From Alphaproteobacteria bacterium (lineage in GTDB: Bacteria; Pseudomonadota; Alphaproteobacteria; Bin65), in the NCBI GenBank assembly GCA_022819985.1, contig JAJEGH010000027.1:1-64000 (forward strand): a DNA stretch of 64,000 nt. Reading direction: 5' to 3'. The first letter of the stretch is position 1; each line of letters opens with the position of its first letter. The notes under the pieces were generated by a model. That model made no database searches, was not told where the DNA came from, and was given only the letters and a program-made list of their open reading frames with translations. The translations under genes were made by a program, and so were the position numbers. This document shows positions 18,354-31,227 of this stretch, one piece after another.

Positions 18354-19120
18354 GGCTGAAGGTCCTGCTGCTCGGCGGCACTACCGAGGCGAGCGCCCTT
18401 GCGGAGCGGATCGCAGAGGACGAGCGGTTCGAAGGCACCCTGTCGCTCGCCGGCGTCACCCTGTCGCCCAAAGTGTCGCCGCTCGAAGTGCGGACCGGCG
18501 GTTTCGGCGGGGCGGAGGGGCTCGCGGCCGATCTCCAGCAGCACGAAATCGATGCGCTGGTCGACGCCACCCATCCCTTCGCCGCCGTCATATCGGCCAA
18601 TGCCGCGACGGCCGCGGCAACGGTCTCCGTGCCCTGCATCGCGGTGTGCCGGCCGCCCTGGGAAGAGGCCCCGGGCGACTGCTGGATCCGCGTACCGGAC
18701 ATGCCGTCCGCCGCGGCGGCATTGGGACCGGCGCCGCGCACCGTTTTTCTGACGATCGGCCGCAAGGATCTGGCGCCGTTCCGCGCCGCGCCGCAGCATC
18801 GCTACGTCGTCCGCAGCGTCGACCCGCCGCCGCAGGGCTTGCTGCCCGACGGCGCGGTCTTCATCGCCGCGCGCGGGCCCTTCGCCCTGGAGGACGAAGA
18901 GCGTCTGCTGCGCGACCACGGCATCGAGACCATCGTCACCAAGAATTCCGGCGGCGAGGCCACTGTCGCCAAGCTGACCGCAGCGCGGCGGCGCGGCCTG
19001 CCCGTCGTCATGGTCAACCGCCCGCCGGCGGCCGGGCCGGCCGTCCCGACGGTCGACGACGCCTGGGACTGGCTGGTCGCGCGTCACGAGGAGACCGCCT
19101 CCGCCCGGCGCGGCGTGTAG
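18347..19120 (+). CDS. cobK: precorrin-6A reductase
   Basis: A 257-residue NADPH-dependent reductase converting precorrin-6A to dihydro-precorrin-6A. Family marks are LLLGGTTEASALAERI at the N-terminus, DATHPFAAVISANA, and TIVTKNSGGEATVAKLTAAR near the C-terminus. The GTG start has a strong ribosome binding site (GGAGGAG). It is the only plus-strand gene between cobL and cobJ; its start overlaps cobL by 7 bp and its end overlaps cobJ by 37 bp, both antisense. Confidence 0.94.
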   Translation: MSRLKVLLLGGTTEASALAERIAEDERFEGTLSLAGVTLSPKVSPLEVRTGGFGGAEGLAADLQQHEIDALVDATHPFAAVISANAATAAATVSVPCIAVCRPPWEEAPGDCWIRVPDMPSAAAALGPAPRTVFLTIGRKDLAPFRAAPQHRYVVRSVDPPPQGLLPDGAVFIAARGPFALEDEERLLRDHGIETIVTKNSGGEATVAKLTAARRRGLPVVMVNRPPAAGPAVPTVDDAWDWLVARHEETASARRGV

Positions 19121-19842
19121 ACCCAGGCGCCCTCCCCGCCGCGCGGAACGCAGCGCGTCGCGCTCGATCCGACGATCACCAGGGTGCGCATGTCCGCCAT
19201 CTCCGGCGCCGCCCCGGCGAGCGTCGTGACGACGATCTCTTCGTCAGGCCGGCTGACGGCGGTTGCGAAAACCACCGGCGTCTCGGGCGCGCGCAGCTCG
19301 CGCAGCAGGTCCAGCACCCCGCCGAGTTGCCAGGGCCGCGCCTTCGAGACCGGGTTGTAGAAGGCCATCGCGAAATCCGCCTCCGCCGCCGCGCGCACCC
19401 TTTGCAGCACCGTCTCCCACGGCTTCAGATTGTCGGACAGCGAGATCGCGCAGAAATCGTGGCCGAGCGGCGCGCCGATCCGGGCGGCCGCCGCGGTCAT
19501 GGCCGTCACGCCCGGCACGACCGTGATCTCGCAGGTCGTCCCGCCCTGCTGTTCGACCGCCTCGAACAGGGTCGCGGCCATGGCGAACACGCCGGCGTCG
19601 CCCGAGGACACGACGGCGACCGCCTCTCCGTCCGCCGCAAGTTGGAGCGCCTTGCGGGCACGGTCCAGTTCCTGCCGATTGTCCGACGCGTGGACGATCT
19701 GATCGTCGCGCACCGACGCCCGCGCCAGATAAGGGCCGTAGCCGACAAGGTGGCGCGCGATTCGCAGGGCGTCGCTGGCCGCCGGCGTGCGATGGCGTTC
19801 GTCGCCCGGCCCGAGACCGACCACATAGACGTGCCCGCTCAC
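19084..19842 (-). CDS. cobJ: precorrin-3B C17-methyltransferase
   Basis: A 252-residue SAM-dependent ring-contracting methylase acting on the CobG product. It carries VYVVGLGPGDE at the N-terminus, then VGYGPYL, AVVSSGDAGVFAMA, VVPGVTAMTAAAARIGAPLGHDFCAISLSD and FYNPVSKAR, all typical of CobJ. The GTG start overlaps the cobI stop as GTGA. The last 37 bp are antisense to the cobK 3' end. Confidence 0.95.
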   Translation of the reverse strand: MSGHVYVVGLGPGDERHRTPAASDALRIARHLVGYGPYLARASVRDDQIVHASDNRQELDRARKALQLAADGEAVAVVSSGDAGVFAMAATLFEAVEQQGGTTCEITVVPGVTAMTAAAARIGAPLGHDFCAISLSDNLKPWETVLQRVRAAAEADFAMAFYNPVSKARPWQLGGVLDLLRELRAPETPVVFATAVSRPDEEIVVTTLAGAAPEMADMRTLVIVGSSATRCVPRGGEGAWVYTPRRAEAVSS

Positions 19843-20570
19843 GATGCCGCCCGCCCGGTCGGCACGAGGACCAGCGAGAAATAGGGAGCTTCGTCAATCG
19901 GCATGTCCGAGAGCCGCATAATGCGCTCATCCGGCGTCGACCCGTTTTCCACATAGATCGCGCGTCCGGTCAGGCCGGCTCGGTCCAGCGCGCGCCGGAT
20001 TTTCGGCAGGTGCCGCCCGACTTTCATCACGACTGCGGCGTCCGCCGATTGCAAACGCCCGGCGAGCGTGTCTTCGTCCAGGGTGCCGGCGAGGACCGAC
20101 AGGCAATCGTCGCCGCGGGTCATCGGCAGGCCGGCCCGGCTCCAGCAGGCGGCCATCGCGGTCACGCCGGGCACGATCTCGGTATCGTAGCGCGCCGCCA
20201 GCCGGTCGTTCACATACATGAACGAACCGTAAAACAGCGGGTCGCCCTCGCACAGCAGCGCGACATCGCGGCCGCCATCGAGCGCAGCCGCAATCCGGTT
20301 TGCCGCGTCGTCGTAGAAGGCCGCCATCGCCTCCCGGTAGACGTCGGACCGCTTCGGTATCTCGGTCGTGTAGGGATAGGTAAAGCGCAGTTCCCCGGCA
20401 TCCGGCGCAAGGTAGCCGTCGGCGATGCGCCGTGCATGACCGGCCTTTCCCGACTTCGCGAACCAGGCGACGACGGGCGCCGCACGCAGGAGGCGTACGG
20501 CCTTCAGGGTCAGCAACTCGGGATCGCCCGGCCCCACCCCGATGCCGAACAGTCTGCCTTTACCGTTCAT
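19839..20570 (-). CDS. cobI: precorrin-2 C20-methyltransferase
   Basis: A 243-residue SAM-dependent methylase making precorrin-3A. Signatures are FGIGVGPGDPELLTLKAVR, then CEGDPLFYGSFMY and IVPGVTAMAACWSRAGLP. Length is standard. It lies 24 bp after cobH and overlaps cobJ by 4 nt, so it belongs to the long minus-strand run that begins with the DUF1636 gene. Confidence 0.95.
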   Translation of the reverse strand: MNGKGRLFGIGVGPGDPELLTLKAVRLLRAAPVVAWFAKSGKAGHARRIADGYLAPDAGELRFTYPYTTEIPKRSDVYREAMAAFYDDAANRIAAALDGGRDVALLCEGDPLFYGSFMYVNDRLAARYDTEIVPGVTAMAACWSRAGLPMTRGDDCLSVLAGTLDEDTLAGRLQSADAAVVMKVGRHLPKIRRALDRAGLTGRAIYVENGSTPDERIMRLSDMPIDEAPYFSLVLVPTGRAAS

Positions 20571-20591
20571 ACCCGGCCGCTCGCTCCGGAC

Positions 20592-20607
20592 CGATCATTC
20601 GTGATCG
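20592..20607 (-). other. hairpin over the cobH stop codon
   Basis: CGATCA and TGATCG form a 6-bp inverted repeat with a 4-nt loop, covering the cobH stop and lying in the only gap (24 bp) of the cobH-cobI junction. There is no T-run, so an mRNA-processing or stability hairpin is more likely than a terminator. The function is not established. Confidence 0.35.
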
Positions 20608-21242
20608 TTCGCCAGTGCGTTGACCGCCGCCGTCGCCATGGCGCTGCCGCCGCGCCGGCCGCGCACAACGACATGGGGCAGGTCCGTCCGCGCCGCCAGC
20701 GCCTCCTTGGATTCCGCCGCGCCGACGAAGCCGACCGGCACGCCGATCACCGCCGCCGGCGCCGGCGCGCCCTCGTCCAGCAGTTCGAGCAGGCGAAACA
20801 GCGCAGTCGGCGCGTTGCCGATGGCGACGACGGCGCCGGCCAGCCGGTCGCGCCACAGGTCGACTGCGGCCGCCGACCGGGTCGTATCCATGCGTTTGGC
20901 GAGATCGCGGACCTGCGGCTCCTCCAGCGTGCAGATCACCTCGTTGCCGGCGGGCAGGCGCGCAGGCGTGATGCCGCTGGCGACCATCTTGGCGTCGCAC
21001 AGGACCGGCGCCCCGGCGTGCAGGGCGGCGCGCGCGGCCTCGGCGAATCTGGGCGAGAAGCGAAGGTCGCCCGCCAGGTCGACCATGCCGCAGGCGTGGA
21101 TCATGCGCACCGCCACCCGCGCTTCGATCTCGGACAGGCCCGAGAGATCGGCTTCGGCGCGGATGGTTGCAAAGGACTGTTCGTAAATCGCCGGGCCGTG
21201 GCGACTGTAATTGTAGTGCCGTGCCACCTCTGTCACCCCCAT
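20595..21242 (-). CDS. cobH: precorrin-8X methylmutase
   Basis: A 215-residue isomerase moving the C11 methyl to C12 to give hydrogenobyrinic acid. The catalytic His sits in VRMIHACGMVDL. The VLCDAKMVASGI segment and the C-terminal VGFVGAAESKEAL and GRRGGSAMATAAVNAL are characteristic. The ATG at 21242 overlaps cobG by 10 bp. A GTG at 21236 would give the GTGA overlap seen repeatedly in this run and is equally plausible. Confidence 0.95.
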   Translation of the reverse strand: MGVTEVARHYNYSRHGPAIYEQSFATIRAEADLSGLSEIEARVAVRMIHACGMVDLAGDLRFSPRFAEAARAALHAGAPVLCDAKMVASGITPARLPAGNEVICTLEEPQVRDLAKRMDTTRSAAAVDLWRDRLAGAVVAIGNAPTALFRLLELLDEGAPAPAAVIGVPVGFVGAAESKEALAARTDLPHVVVRGRRGGSAMATAAVNALANDHE

Positions 21243-22557
21243 CCCGCGCCGGTTCGGACGGTCTCCCGGGCGGGCGGTTCGCGGCCTGCCGGCTTCGCGG
21301 CTGCCAGTATCCGCGCCACGGCCTCCGGTGTCAGGCCGGTGCGTTCCGGCGCATCGCCCGCCCGGCCGTTCCGGACCAGACCGTAACCGCCCGGTCCCGC
21401 AACCAGCGTCGCGCCGGCCGGTGCCGGATGGGCGCAGCCTTTCGCACATCCGGATAGATGGAGCAGCCCCGTTCCGGGCAGCCCTGCCGCCGTGAGATAC
21501 GCCGCGTCGGCGCGGGTGTCCGCATGCCCGCCGGCGCAGCGCGGGCGGCCGGCGCAGGCGACGATGCGACTGCGCACATCGTCTGCTGCCGCAACAAGCC
21601 CGATATCCGACACCGCCGCGCCGACGGCGGCGGCATTGGCGGGCAAAACGCCCCACAGGATGAGAGACTTCCAGGGCGTAACCCGGATCGTTCCGTCTGC
21701 GAAGCGGCGCGACAGGTCCGCCAGCTCGGCAAGGTCGCCCGCTTCCATGCTGCCGAATGGCGCCGCGGCGGCGAAACAGCCCTGCGCCGCGCCCGCCACC
21801 GCTACAAATCCGGCCGGCGGACGGTCCGCTGCCGGTTCGGGAACCGATTCGACCGCGCGTGCGCCGTTCAGGCCGGCTGCATCGAATACGGCGCGGGCCC
21901 CGCAGGCGGCGGCCATCGCCCGCATGCGCTTTGGTGCGGGCGATGCCGCCGCACTCCCCTGCCCTTTCCTCCACGCCAAAAATGCCGCCAGCAACCGGCG
22001 GACCGCTTCCTCCAGCCCGCTTTCCGGCAGGCTGAGGCGGCAGTCGCCCCCGGCCAGCGCGATAAACAGGCCTTCGCCGTCGGCGCGCACCATGATGTCG
22101 GCGGTGCGGCCGGCAAGCGGCAGCGCGACCCCGGCGTCGACCAGCAGGCCGAACTTGTCCGGCAGGTCGTGGAAGGCCGGATCGGTTTCCAGAACGGCGC
22201 TCAACCGGTGCGCCAGCGCGTGCGAATCGAATTGCGCAGCGGGATCGTCCGGCCCCAGCGGATCGGCGAGTACGTTGCGCACCGCTTCCGCTTGCGGACC
22301 GGCGGCAGCAAGCCCGATGCCGGCAATCGCTTCGGCAAATCCGTCGACCGTGCTGTCTGTGAGCCCCCGGACCTGAAGATGGCCGCGGTTGGTCGGCTCG
22401 ATCATGCCGTTGCCGAACCGGCCGGCGGCGGCGGCCACGGCCTCCGCCTGGACAGCGGTCAGCGTCGCCGCGCGCGGCTTGACCCGTACCAGCAGGCCGT
22501 CGCCCGATTCCATCGGCGTCATCAGCGACGGGCACCGCCCTTTGACCGCCGGTTCCG

Positions 22558-22561
<4 letters not shown>
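21233..22561 (-). CDS. cobG: precorrin-3B synthase
   Basis: A 442-residue monooxygenase related to sulfite/nitrite reductases, adding the C20 hydroxyl and lactone with O2 before ring contraction; it marks the oxygen-dependent pathway. There are two ferredoxin-like halves (MIEPTNRGHLQVRGL and RVTPWKSLILWGV). The [4Fe-4S]/siroheme-type cysteines are ACAGRPRCAGG and HLSGCAKGCAHPA in the last third. The ATG overlaps the cobN stop as ATGA. The linker near residues 200-260 is long and Ala-rich. Confidence 0.92.
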
Positions 22562-25929
<3,368 letters not shown>

Positions 25930-25932
25930 GGC

Positions 25933-26970
25933 TCAGGCGGCGAGCGCCGCGGTTATGGCCGGGCGGTCCAGACCGGTCTGGCCGATTACGACCAGGCGGG
26001 TCTCGCGGCTTTCGCCCGCGGCCCAGGGGCGGTCGTAATGATGGTTGATCCGCTGCCCGACCCCCTGGATGGCGAGGCGCATCGGCTTGCCGGCAACCGC
26101 AGCGAAGCCCTTGATGCGGAGAATGTCGTGTCCGGCCGCAATCTGTGACAGACGGCTGGCGAACGCTTCCGGCGACGCGATTTCCCCGAGCGCCACGTCG
26201 AAGGATTCGAAATCGTCGTGCTCGTGGTCGTCTTCACCGTCATGGTGCGACGGCCGGGCCGCCAGATCGTCCTCTGCCGCCGCGCCGAGACCGAGCAGGA
26301 TCGCCGGATCGACCGCGCCTTCCTGCGTGGCGATCGTCCGGAGCGGCCGGCCGGCGGACGCAGAGATCGATTCCCGCAACTCCGGCAGGCTTTCCGCCTC
26401 CAGCAAATCCGTCTTGTTGAGCACGACGATGTCCGCCGCCATGAGCTGGTCCTCGTAGAGTTCCTGCAGCGGGTTGTCGTGCTCGATCGACGGATCCTCC
26501 TGTCGCATCGCCTCGACCGCTTCCAGGTCGTCGGCGAAGCGCCCCTCGGCGACCGCCGGCCCGTCGATCACGGCGATCACGCCGTCCACGGTCATGCGGG
26601 AGCGGATCGCCGGCCATTCGAAAGCCTTGATGAGCGGCTTGGGCAGCGCCAGGCCGGAGGTTTCGATCACGATATGATCGGGCGGCGCGTCCCGGTCGAT
26701 CAGCGCCTGCATGGTGGGCAGGAAATCGTCGGCGACGGTGCAGCACAGGCAGCCGTTGGCCAGTTCGACGATATTCTCTTCCGGGCAATCCTCGATCCCG
26801 CAGCTCTTCAGCGTCTCGCCGTCGACGCCTTCGGCGCCGAATTCGTTGACGATGACGGCAAGCCGCCGGCCGTTTGCGTGGCTCAGAAGATGGCGCACCA
26901 TGGTGGTCTTCCCGGCGCCGAGAAAGCCGGTGATGATCGTGGCCGGTATCTTGGCGGCGGTATAGCTCAT
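25933..26970 (-). CDS. cobW: CobW-type metal GTPase
   Basis: A 345-residue G3E-family P-loop GTPase, thought to deliver cobalt or another metal to the cobaltochelatase. The P-loop is GFLGAGKTT (residues 15-23). The metal-binding CXCC motif lies in ELANGCLCCTV, and NKTD gives guanine specificity. A His/Asp-rich loop (SHHDGEDDHEHDD) near residues 250-262 may add metal ligands. The ATG overlaps the DUF1636 stop as ATGA. A CobW C-terminal domain follows from about residue 270. Confidence 0.93.
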   Translation of the reverse strand: MSYTAAKIPATIITGFLGAGKTTMVRHLLSHANGRRLAVIVNEFGAEGVDGETLKSCGIEDCPEENIVELANGCLCCTVADDFLPTMQALIDRDAPPDHIVIETSGLALPKPLIKAFEWPAIRSRMTVDGVIAVIDGPAVAEGRFADDLEAVEAMRQEDPSIEHDNPLQELYEDQLMAADIVVLNKTDLLEAESLPELRESISASAGRPLRTIATQEGAVDPAILLGLGAAAEDDLAARPSHHDGEDDHEHDDFESFDVALGEIASPEAFASRLSQIAAGHDILRIKGFAAVAGKPMRLAIQGVGQRINHHYDRPWAAGESRETRLVVIGQTGLDRPAITAALAA

Positions 26971-27377
26971 GCGGTTTCTCGCGGTTCGGGAAGGTCGTCG
27001 GGATGGGCCGGGACGCGGGCGACGATGACATCGCGCAGGGACGGCGCGCGCTTCGACGGCATGACCACGCCGGTCTTCGATGCGGCGTAGACCAGGGCAT
27101 AGTCGATCACGTCGTCCGCCAGCCCGGCCGAAAGGTAGCCGGCGAGATAGGCCCATTTACCCGGCGCGGAGACCGCCAGGCTGCACCCCTGCTCGCAATT
27201 GGCCATGCAGGTCACCGGGTTGACCCGGACCGCCTGTTCGAGATCGCGCGCACGCAGCCGCTCCACGACCGCTTCGTGCAACCGGGCGCCGGCCGCCGTC
27301 TCGTCCGGCGCGGCGGGCTCCTCGCCGGCCGGCTTGCAGGTCAGGCAGATATGCAGGACCGGGCGACGGTCGGTCAT
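26967..27377 (-). CDS. DUF1636 family thioredoxin-like ferredoxin-type protein
   Basis: A 136-residue protein with a DUF1636/2Fe-2S thioredoxin-like pattern: LHICLTCKPAGEE at the N-terminus, then NPVTCMANCEQGCSLAVSAPGKWAY. The cysteines could hold an iron-sulfur cluster or metal. DUF1636 genes are often found beside cobW and cobN, which suggests a role in cobalt handling or chelation, but none is proven. It is the first gene of the long minus-strand run and is translationally coupled to cobW. I see no B12-box riboswitch in the 194 bp upstream. Confidence 0.82.
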   Translation of the reverse strand: MTDRRPVLHICLTCKPAGEEPAAPDETAAGARLHEAVVERLRARDLEQAVRVNPVTCMANCEQGCSLAVSAPGKWAYLAGYLSAGLADDVIDYALVYAASKTGVVMPSKRAPSLRDVIVARVPAHPDDLPEPRETA

Positions 27378-27571
27378 CCTCGTATGCCCCTGCTGAATTC
27401 TGTCCTGCCCGGCCGCAACCGATTTGCGCCTAGGCGAAAGGCGTCGTCGCGGCTACTTATGCGTGCGCCCGAAGGGGTGTCAAGCGGATGGCCGGGCCGG
27501 TTCCGGCCGGCGATTCGGCGCGCCGCCGGCATGTGGTGGAGAAGCCGTGGAGGATGCAGTCGGGATGCGCC

Positions 27572-28093
27572 ATGCCGGTCGATAACCTGTATCTCGTCCT
27601 CGGCGGCGCCCGGTCCGGCAAGAGCCGGCACGCCGAAGCCCTGGTTGAGGCCGCACCGCCGCCCCGGCACTACATCGCGACGGCCGAAGCCCTCGACGAC
27701 GAGATGCGCCAGCGGATCGACGAACACCGCGCGCGGCGCGGCGCCGGCTGGCGGACCGTCGAGGCGCCGCTCGAACTCGCTGCCGCGCTCGACGCCGTGC
27801 CGGACGGCGCGCCGGTGCTGGTCGATTGCCTGACCCTGTGGCTGAGCAACCTGATGCTGGCCGGCCGCACGGCAGCGCCTGCCGAGAGCGCATTGATCTC
27901 GGCACTGGAGCGCCGGCGCGGGTTGACGGTGCTGGTGTCCAACGAGGTCGGCCTCGGGATCGTCCCGGAAAACCGGCTGGCCCGCGACTTCCGCGACGCC
28001 GCCGGCAGCCTGCACCGCAGGGTTGCTGCACGCGCGCAACATGTGCACTTCATGGTGGCGGGAATCCCTACCATCGTCAAAGGACCGCGATGA
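27572..28093 (+). CDS. cobU: adenosylcobinamide kinase / guanylyltransferase
   Basis: A 173-residue bifunctional enzyme that phosphorylates adenosylcobinamide and then adds GMP (also named cobP). The P-loop LVLGGARSGKS ends at residue 18. Other marks are YIATAEALDDEM, DEHRARRGAGWRTVEAP, LVDCLTLWLSNLM and VSNEVGLGIVPENRLARDFRD. The ATG at 27572 gives the family N-terminus; an earlier ATG at 27488 would add an unlikely Arg-rich extension. It overlaps cobO as ATGA. Confidence 0.94.
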   Translation: MPVDNLYLVLGGARSGKSRHAEALVEAAPPPRHYIATAEALDDEMRQRIDEHRARRGAGWRTVEAPLELAAALDAVPDGAPVLVDCLTLWLSNLMLAGRTAAPAESALISALERRRGLTVLVSNEVGLGIVPENRLARDFRDAAGSLHRRVAARAQHVHFMVAGIPTIVKGPR

Positions 28094-28704
28094 GCGACGA
28101 CACGGAACGAGAGGCTCGCCACAAGGCGAAGATGGCCCACCGCAAGGCGGTCCAGGATGCCGAGGTCGCCTCGAAGAAGATCGAGAAGGGCCTGCTGATG
28201 GTCCACACCGGCACCGGCAAGGGCAAATCGACCGCCGCTTTCGGTCTGGCGCTGCGCATGCTCGGCCGGGGCCGCAAGGTCGGCGTCGTGCAGTTCATCA
28301 AGGGCGCCTGGTCGACCGGCGAGAAAATCGCGCTCGAGGCGATGGCCGCCGACATGGTCGAATGGCACGCTTTGGGCGAGGGTTTCACCTGGGAGACCCA
28401 GGACAAGGCGCGCGATATCGCGGCGTGCCGGAAGGCCTGGGACACCGCGCTCGCCATGATGGCGAACCCGGATTTCGGCCTTGTAGTCCTGGACGAGTTG
28501 AATATCGCCCTGCGCTACGACTATCTCGCGATGGACGAGGTGCTGGCCGGCCTGGCCGGTCGGCCTGACAACCTTCATGTCGTGGTAACCGGCCGCAACG
28601 CCAAGGCGCCGCTGGTCGAAGCCGCCGATCTCGTGACCGAGATGACCTTGGTCAAGCACCACTTCAAAGCCGGCGTGAAAACCCAGGAGGGGATCGAATA
28701 CTGA
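28090..28704 (+). CDS. cobO: cob(I)alamin/cob(I)yrinic acid a,c-diamide adenosyltransferase
   Basis: A 204-residue CobA/CobO/BtuR-family ATP:corrinoid adenosyltransferase, adding the 5'-deoxyadenosyl ligand to cobalt. The P-loop [12 protein letters not shown] begins near residue 37. [26 protein letters not shown] and VVTGRNAK complete the family pattern. The N-terminus is a charged helix typical of the CobO branch. The stop shares one base with the cobQ start (TGATG). Confidence 0.95.
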   Translation: MSDDTEREARHKAKMAHRKAVQDAEVASKKIEKGLLMVHTGTGKGKSTAAFGLALRMLGRGRKVGVVQFIKGAWSTGEKIALEAMAADMVEWHALGEGFTWETQDKARDIAACRKAWDTALAMMANPDFGLVVLDELNIALRYDYLAMDEVLAGLAGRPDNLHVVVTGRNAKAPLVEAADLVTEMTLVKHHFKAGVKTQEGIEY

Positions 28705-30197
28705 TGCCCCCGGGGGCAGTTACGGGCCGGACCATTATGCTGCAGGGCACCGGATCGAATGTCGGCAAGTCGGTGCTCGCCGCCGGCCTGCTGCGCGCCC
28801 TGTCGAACCGCGGCCACCGTGTCGCCCCGTTCAAGCCCCAGAACATGTCGAACAACGCCGCGGTGGCGGCCGACGGCGGCGAGATCGGCCGGGCGCAGGC
28901 GCTCCAGGCCCGGGCGGCGCGGGTCGAACCCAGCGTCCACATGAACCCGGTCCTGCTCAAGCCGAGCTCCGAGACCGGCGCCCAGATCGTGGTGCAGGGC
29001 AAGGTGACGGGCGAATCCCGCGCCCGGGAATTTCAGGAGATCAAACCTCGGCTGTTGCCACGGGTGCTGAACAGTTTCGAGACGGTTTGCACGGCTGCGG
29101 ACTTCGTCGTCGTCGAAGGCGCGGGCAGCGCGTCGGAAACCAACCTTCGCGATGCGGACATCGCCAACATGGGCTTCGCCGCCGCCGCCGATATTCCCGT
29201 CGTCCTGATCGGCGACATCGACCGCGGCGGGGTGATCGCGTCGCTCGTCGGCACGAAGGCGGTGATCGCCGCCCCGGATGCCACGCTGGTTGCCGGCTTC
29301 ATCGTCAACAAGATGCGCGGCGACCTTTCACTGTTCGACGAAGGCATGGCGGACATCGCCCGGCGCACCGGCTGGCCGGCGCTCGGCCTGGTGCCCTTTT
29401 TCGAACCGGCCTGCAACCTGCCCGCAGAAGACGCCTACGACCTATCCGGCCGGGACCGCCGCGGGCCGGACGGCGGCAGAACCGACGGGCGGGTCCGGAT
29501 TGTCGTGCCGCACCTGCCGCGGATCGCCAATTTCGACGATCTCGATCCGCTGAAGGCCGAACCGGAGGTCGATCTGGTCCTGGTCGGGCGCGGCGCACCG
29601 CTACCACCGGATGCCGATCTCGTCATCCTGCCCGGCAGCAAGGCGACGATCGCCGACCTTGCAGCGCTGCGCGACGAAGGCTGGGACATCGACCTGCTCG
29701 CCCACCGGCGCCGCGGCGGCCGGATCCTGGGCCTGTGCGGCGGCTTCCAGATGCTCGGGCGGACGATTTCGGACCCCGACGGTCTGGAAGGCCCGCCCGG
29801 TACGGTCGAGGGCCTGGGGCTGCTCGACGCCGATACCGTCCTGACCGCGCCGAAAACCGTCAGAGAGGTCGCCGGCGAGGACATCTGCGGCGGCAGCGCC
29901 TTCACCGGCTACGAAATTCATATGGGACGGACCGCCGGTCCGGATTGCAAAAGGCCGCTGCACCGGCTTTCGGACGGCCGGCCCGACGGCGCCCGCTCCG
30001 CCGACGGCCGGGTCGCCGGCACCTATGTCCACGGGCTGTTCGGCAGCGACCGTCACCGCGCCGATTGGCTGCGCAGCTTCGGCGCGAAAAGCGATATCGA
30101 TTCGCACGACGCCCTGGTCGACGAAACGCTCGACGGCCTTGCCGACCATCTCGAAGTGCATGTCGATATCGACCGGCTGATCGCTATAGCGCGATAG
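28704..30197 (+). CDS. cobQ: cobyric acid synthase
   Basis: A 497-residue glutamine-dependent amidase that converts adenosylcobyrinic acid a,c-diamide to cobyric acid in four steps. The N-terminal ATPase domain has [18 protein letters not shown] and FKPQNMSNN. The GATase domain has Cys345 in [12 protein letters not shown] and a C-terminal YVHGLF His. Length is standard. It closes the cobU-cobO-cobQ run; its last 14 bp overlap the 3' end of cobD on the other strand. Confidence 0.95.
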   Translation: MPPGAVTGRTIMLQGTGSNVGKSVLAAGLLRALSNRGHRVAPFKPQNMSNNAAVAADGGEIGRAQALQARAARVEPSVHMNPVLLKPSSETGAQIVVQGKVTGESRAREFQEIKPRLLPRVLNSFETVCTAADFVVVEGAGSASETNLRDADIANMGFAAAADIPVVLIGDIDRGGVIASLVGTKAVIAAPDATLVAGFIVNKMRGDLSLFDEGMADIARRTGWPALGLVPFFEPACNLPAEDAYDLSGRDRRGPDGGRTDGRVRIVVPHLPRIANFDDLDPLKAEPEVDLVLVGRGAPLPPDADLVILPGSKATIADLAALRDEGWDIDLLAHRRRGGRILGLCGGFQMLGRTISDPDGLEGPPGTVEGLGLLDADTVLTAPKTVREVAGEDICGGSAFTGYEIHMGRTAGPDCKRPLHRLSDGRPDGARSADGRVAGTYVHGLFGSDRHRADWLRSFGAKSDIDSHDALVDETLDGLADHLEVHVDIDRLIAIAR

Positions 30198-31176
30198 CGA
30201 GAAACAGGGCACAGGCGGCAGCGATCTGGATCGCGCAAGCCCGGCGGTAGAGCCGCAGAGCGCGGCCGATATCGTCCGCCGTCGCCGCCGCGCGGCCGTC
30301 GCCCATCCACGGATCGTCGACGAATTCTTCGGCATACTGCCGCGGCCCGCCGAGGCGCAGCCCGAGCGCTCCAGCCATGGCGGCCTCCGGCCAACCGGCA
30401 TTGGGCGACCGGTGGCGCCGCGCGTCGCGCCGGACCGCCCGCAGAGCCCCGGCCGGCGCGGCGCCCGGCACCGTCATCGCCGCCAGCACGATCCAGCCGG
30501 CGCTCAATCGCGAGGCCGGCAGATTGACCAGATCGTCGAGCCGGGCGGCAAACCGGCCGAACTGGCGATACCTCTCGCTCCTGTGGCCGATCATGCTGTC
30601 GGCCGTGTTGACCGCCTTGCAGGCAACTGCGCCCGGCAATCCGAACAGCGCGCACCAGAAAGCCGGCGCCGTGACTGCGTCGGAAAAATTCTCGGCCAAG
30701 CTCTCGATCGCGGCGCGGGTAACGCCGGCCTCGTCCAGCGCCTCCGGATCCCGGCCGACGATGCGGGTAACCTGTTTTCTCCCTTCCGGCAGGCCCCCGA
30801 ACGTCAGCCCTTCGGCAACCGCTGCGACATGCTCGTGCAGGCTGCGCTGGACGAAAAGGGACGACGCCAGCAAACCCAGCGCCAACCCTGCGAGCCACCA
30901 GGACAGCAGCAAGAACGCGCCGTCCTGCAGGAAGACGGCGGCGCCGACCGAGACAATCAGCACCGCGAGCACGCAACACGCCCCGTTGAGACGCCGCCGC
31001 GGATCGGGCAAGGTCGGCCGGTTCCAGCGGCGCTCGATCCGCTCGATGAGCGCGCCGATCCACATGACGGGATGGCCGGGCCCGGCAGACAGGCCCTTCG
31101 GATAGCCGAACGCCGCCTCGACGAGGAGGGCGGCGGCCAGGAGAAGCAGATTGGTCTCGAACCACATCGCGATCAT
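30184..31176 (-). CDS. cobD: adenosylcobinamide-phosphate synthase (CbiB/CobD)
   Basis: A 330-residue integral membrane enzyme that attaches aminopropanol (or its phosphate) to cobyric acid. Features are [18 protein letters not shown] near the N-terminus, hydrophobic segments at about 55-100, [19 protein letters not shown], and [18 protein letters not shown]. The ATG at 31176 was preferred over 31167 because GGAAG lies 5 bp upstream. It is divergent from cobC with about 50 bp between them, in keeping with their consecutive steps. Confidence 0.93.
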   Translation of the reverse strand: MIAMWFETNLLLLAAALLVEAAFGYPKGLSAGPGHPVMWIGALIERIERRWNRPTLPDPRRRLNGACCVLAVLIVSVGAAVFLQDGAFLLLSWWLAGLALGLLASSLFVQRSLHEHVAAVAEGLTFGGLPEGRKQVTRIVGRDPEALDEAGVTRAAIESLAENFSDAVTAPAFWCALFGLPGAVACKAVNTADSMIGHRSERYRQFGRFAARLDDLVNLPASRLSAGWIVLAAMTVPGAAPAGALRAVRRDARRHRSPNAGWPEAAMAGALGLRLGGPRQYAEEFVDDPWMGDGRAAATADDIGRALRLYRRACAIQIAAACALFLAIAL

Positions 31177-31227
31177 CGCAACTTCCGCCGCACCCGGGCG
31201 GTCCGCGAACCGGCCGGCAGGACCTGC

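Noticed and set aside
19084..19120. Frameshift or misassembly at the cobK/cobJ overlap
   Set aside because: Both C-termini read normally to their family ends, so a genuine antisense overlap is the simpler reading.
27378..27571. Cobalamin riboswitch upstream of the DUF1636-cobW-cobN run or of cobU
   Set aside because: I looked for the B12 box and its flanking conserved GCC/GGGAA elements on both strands and saw no acceptable match; a covariance search would be decisive.
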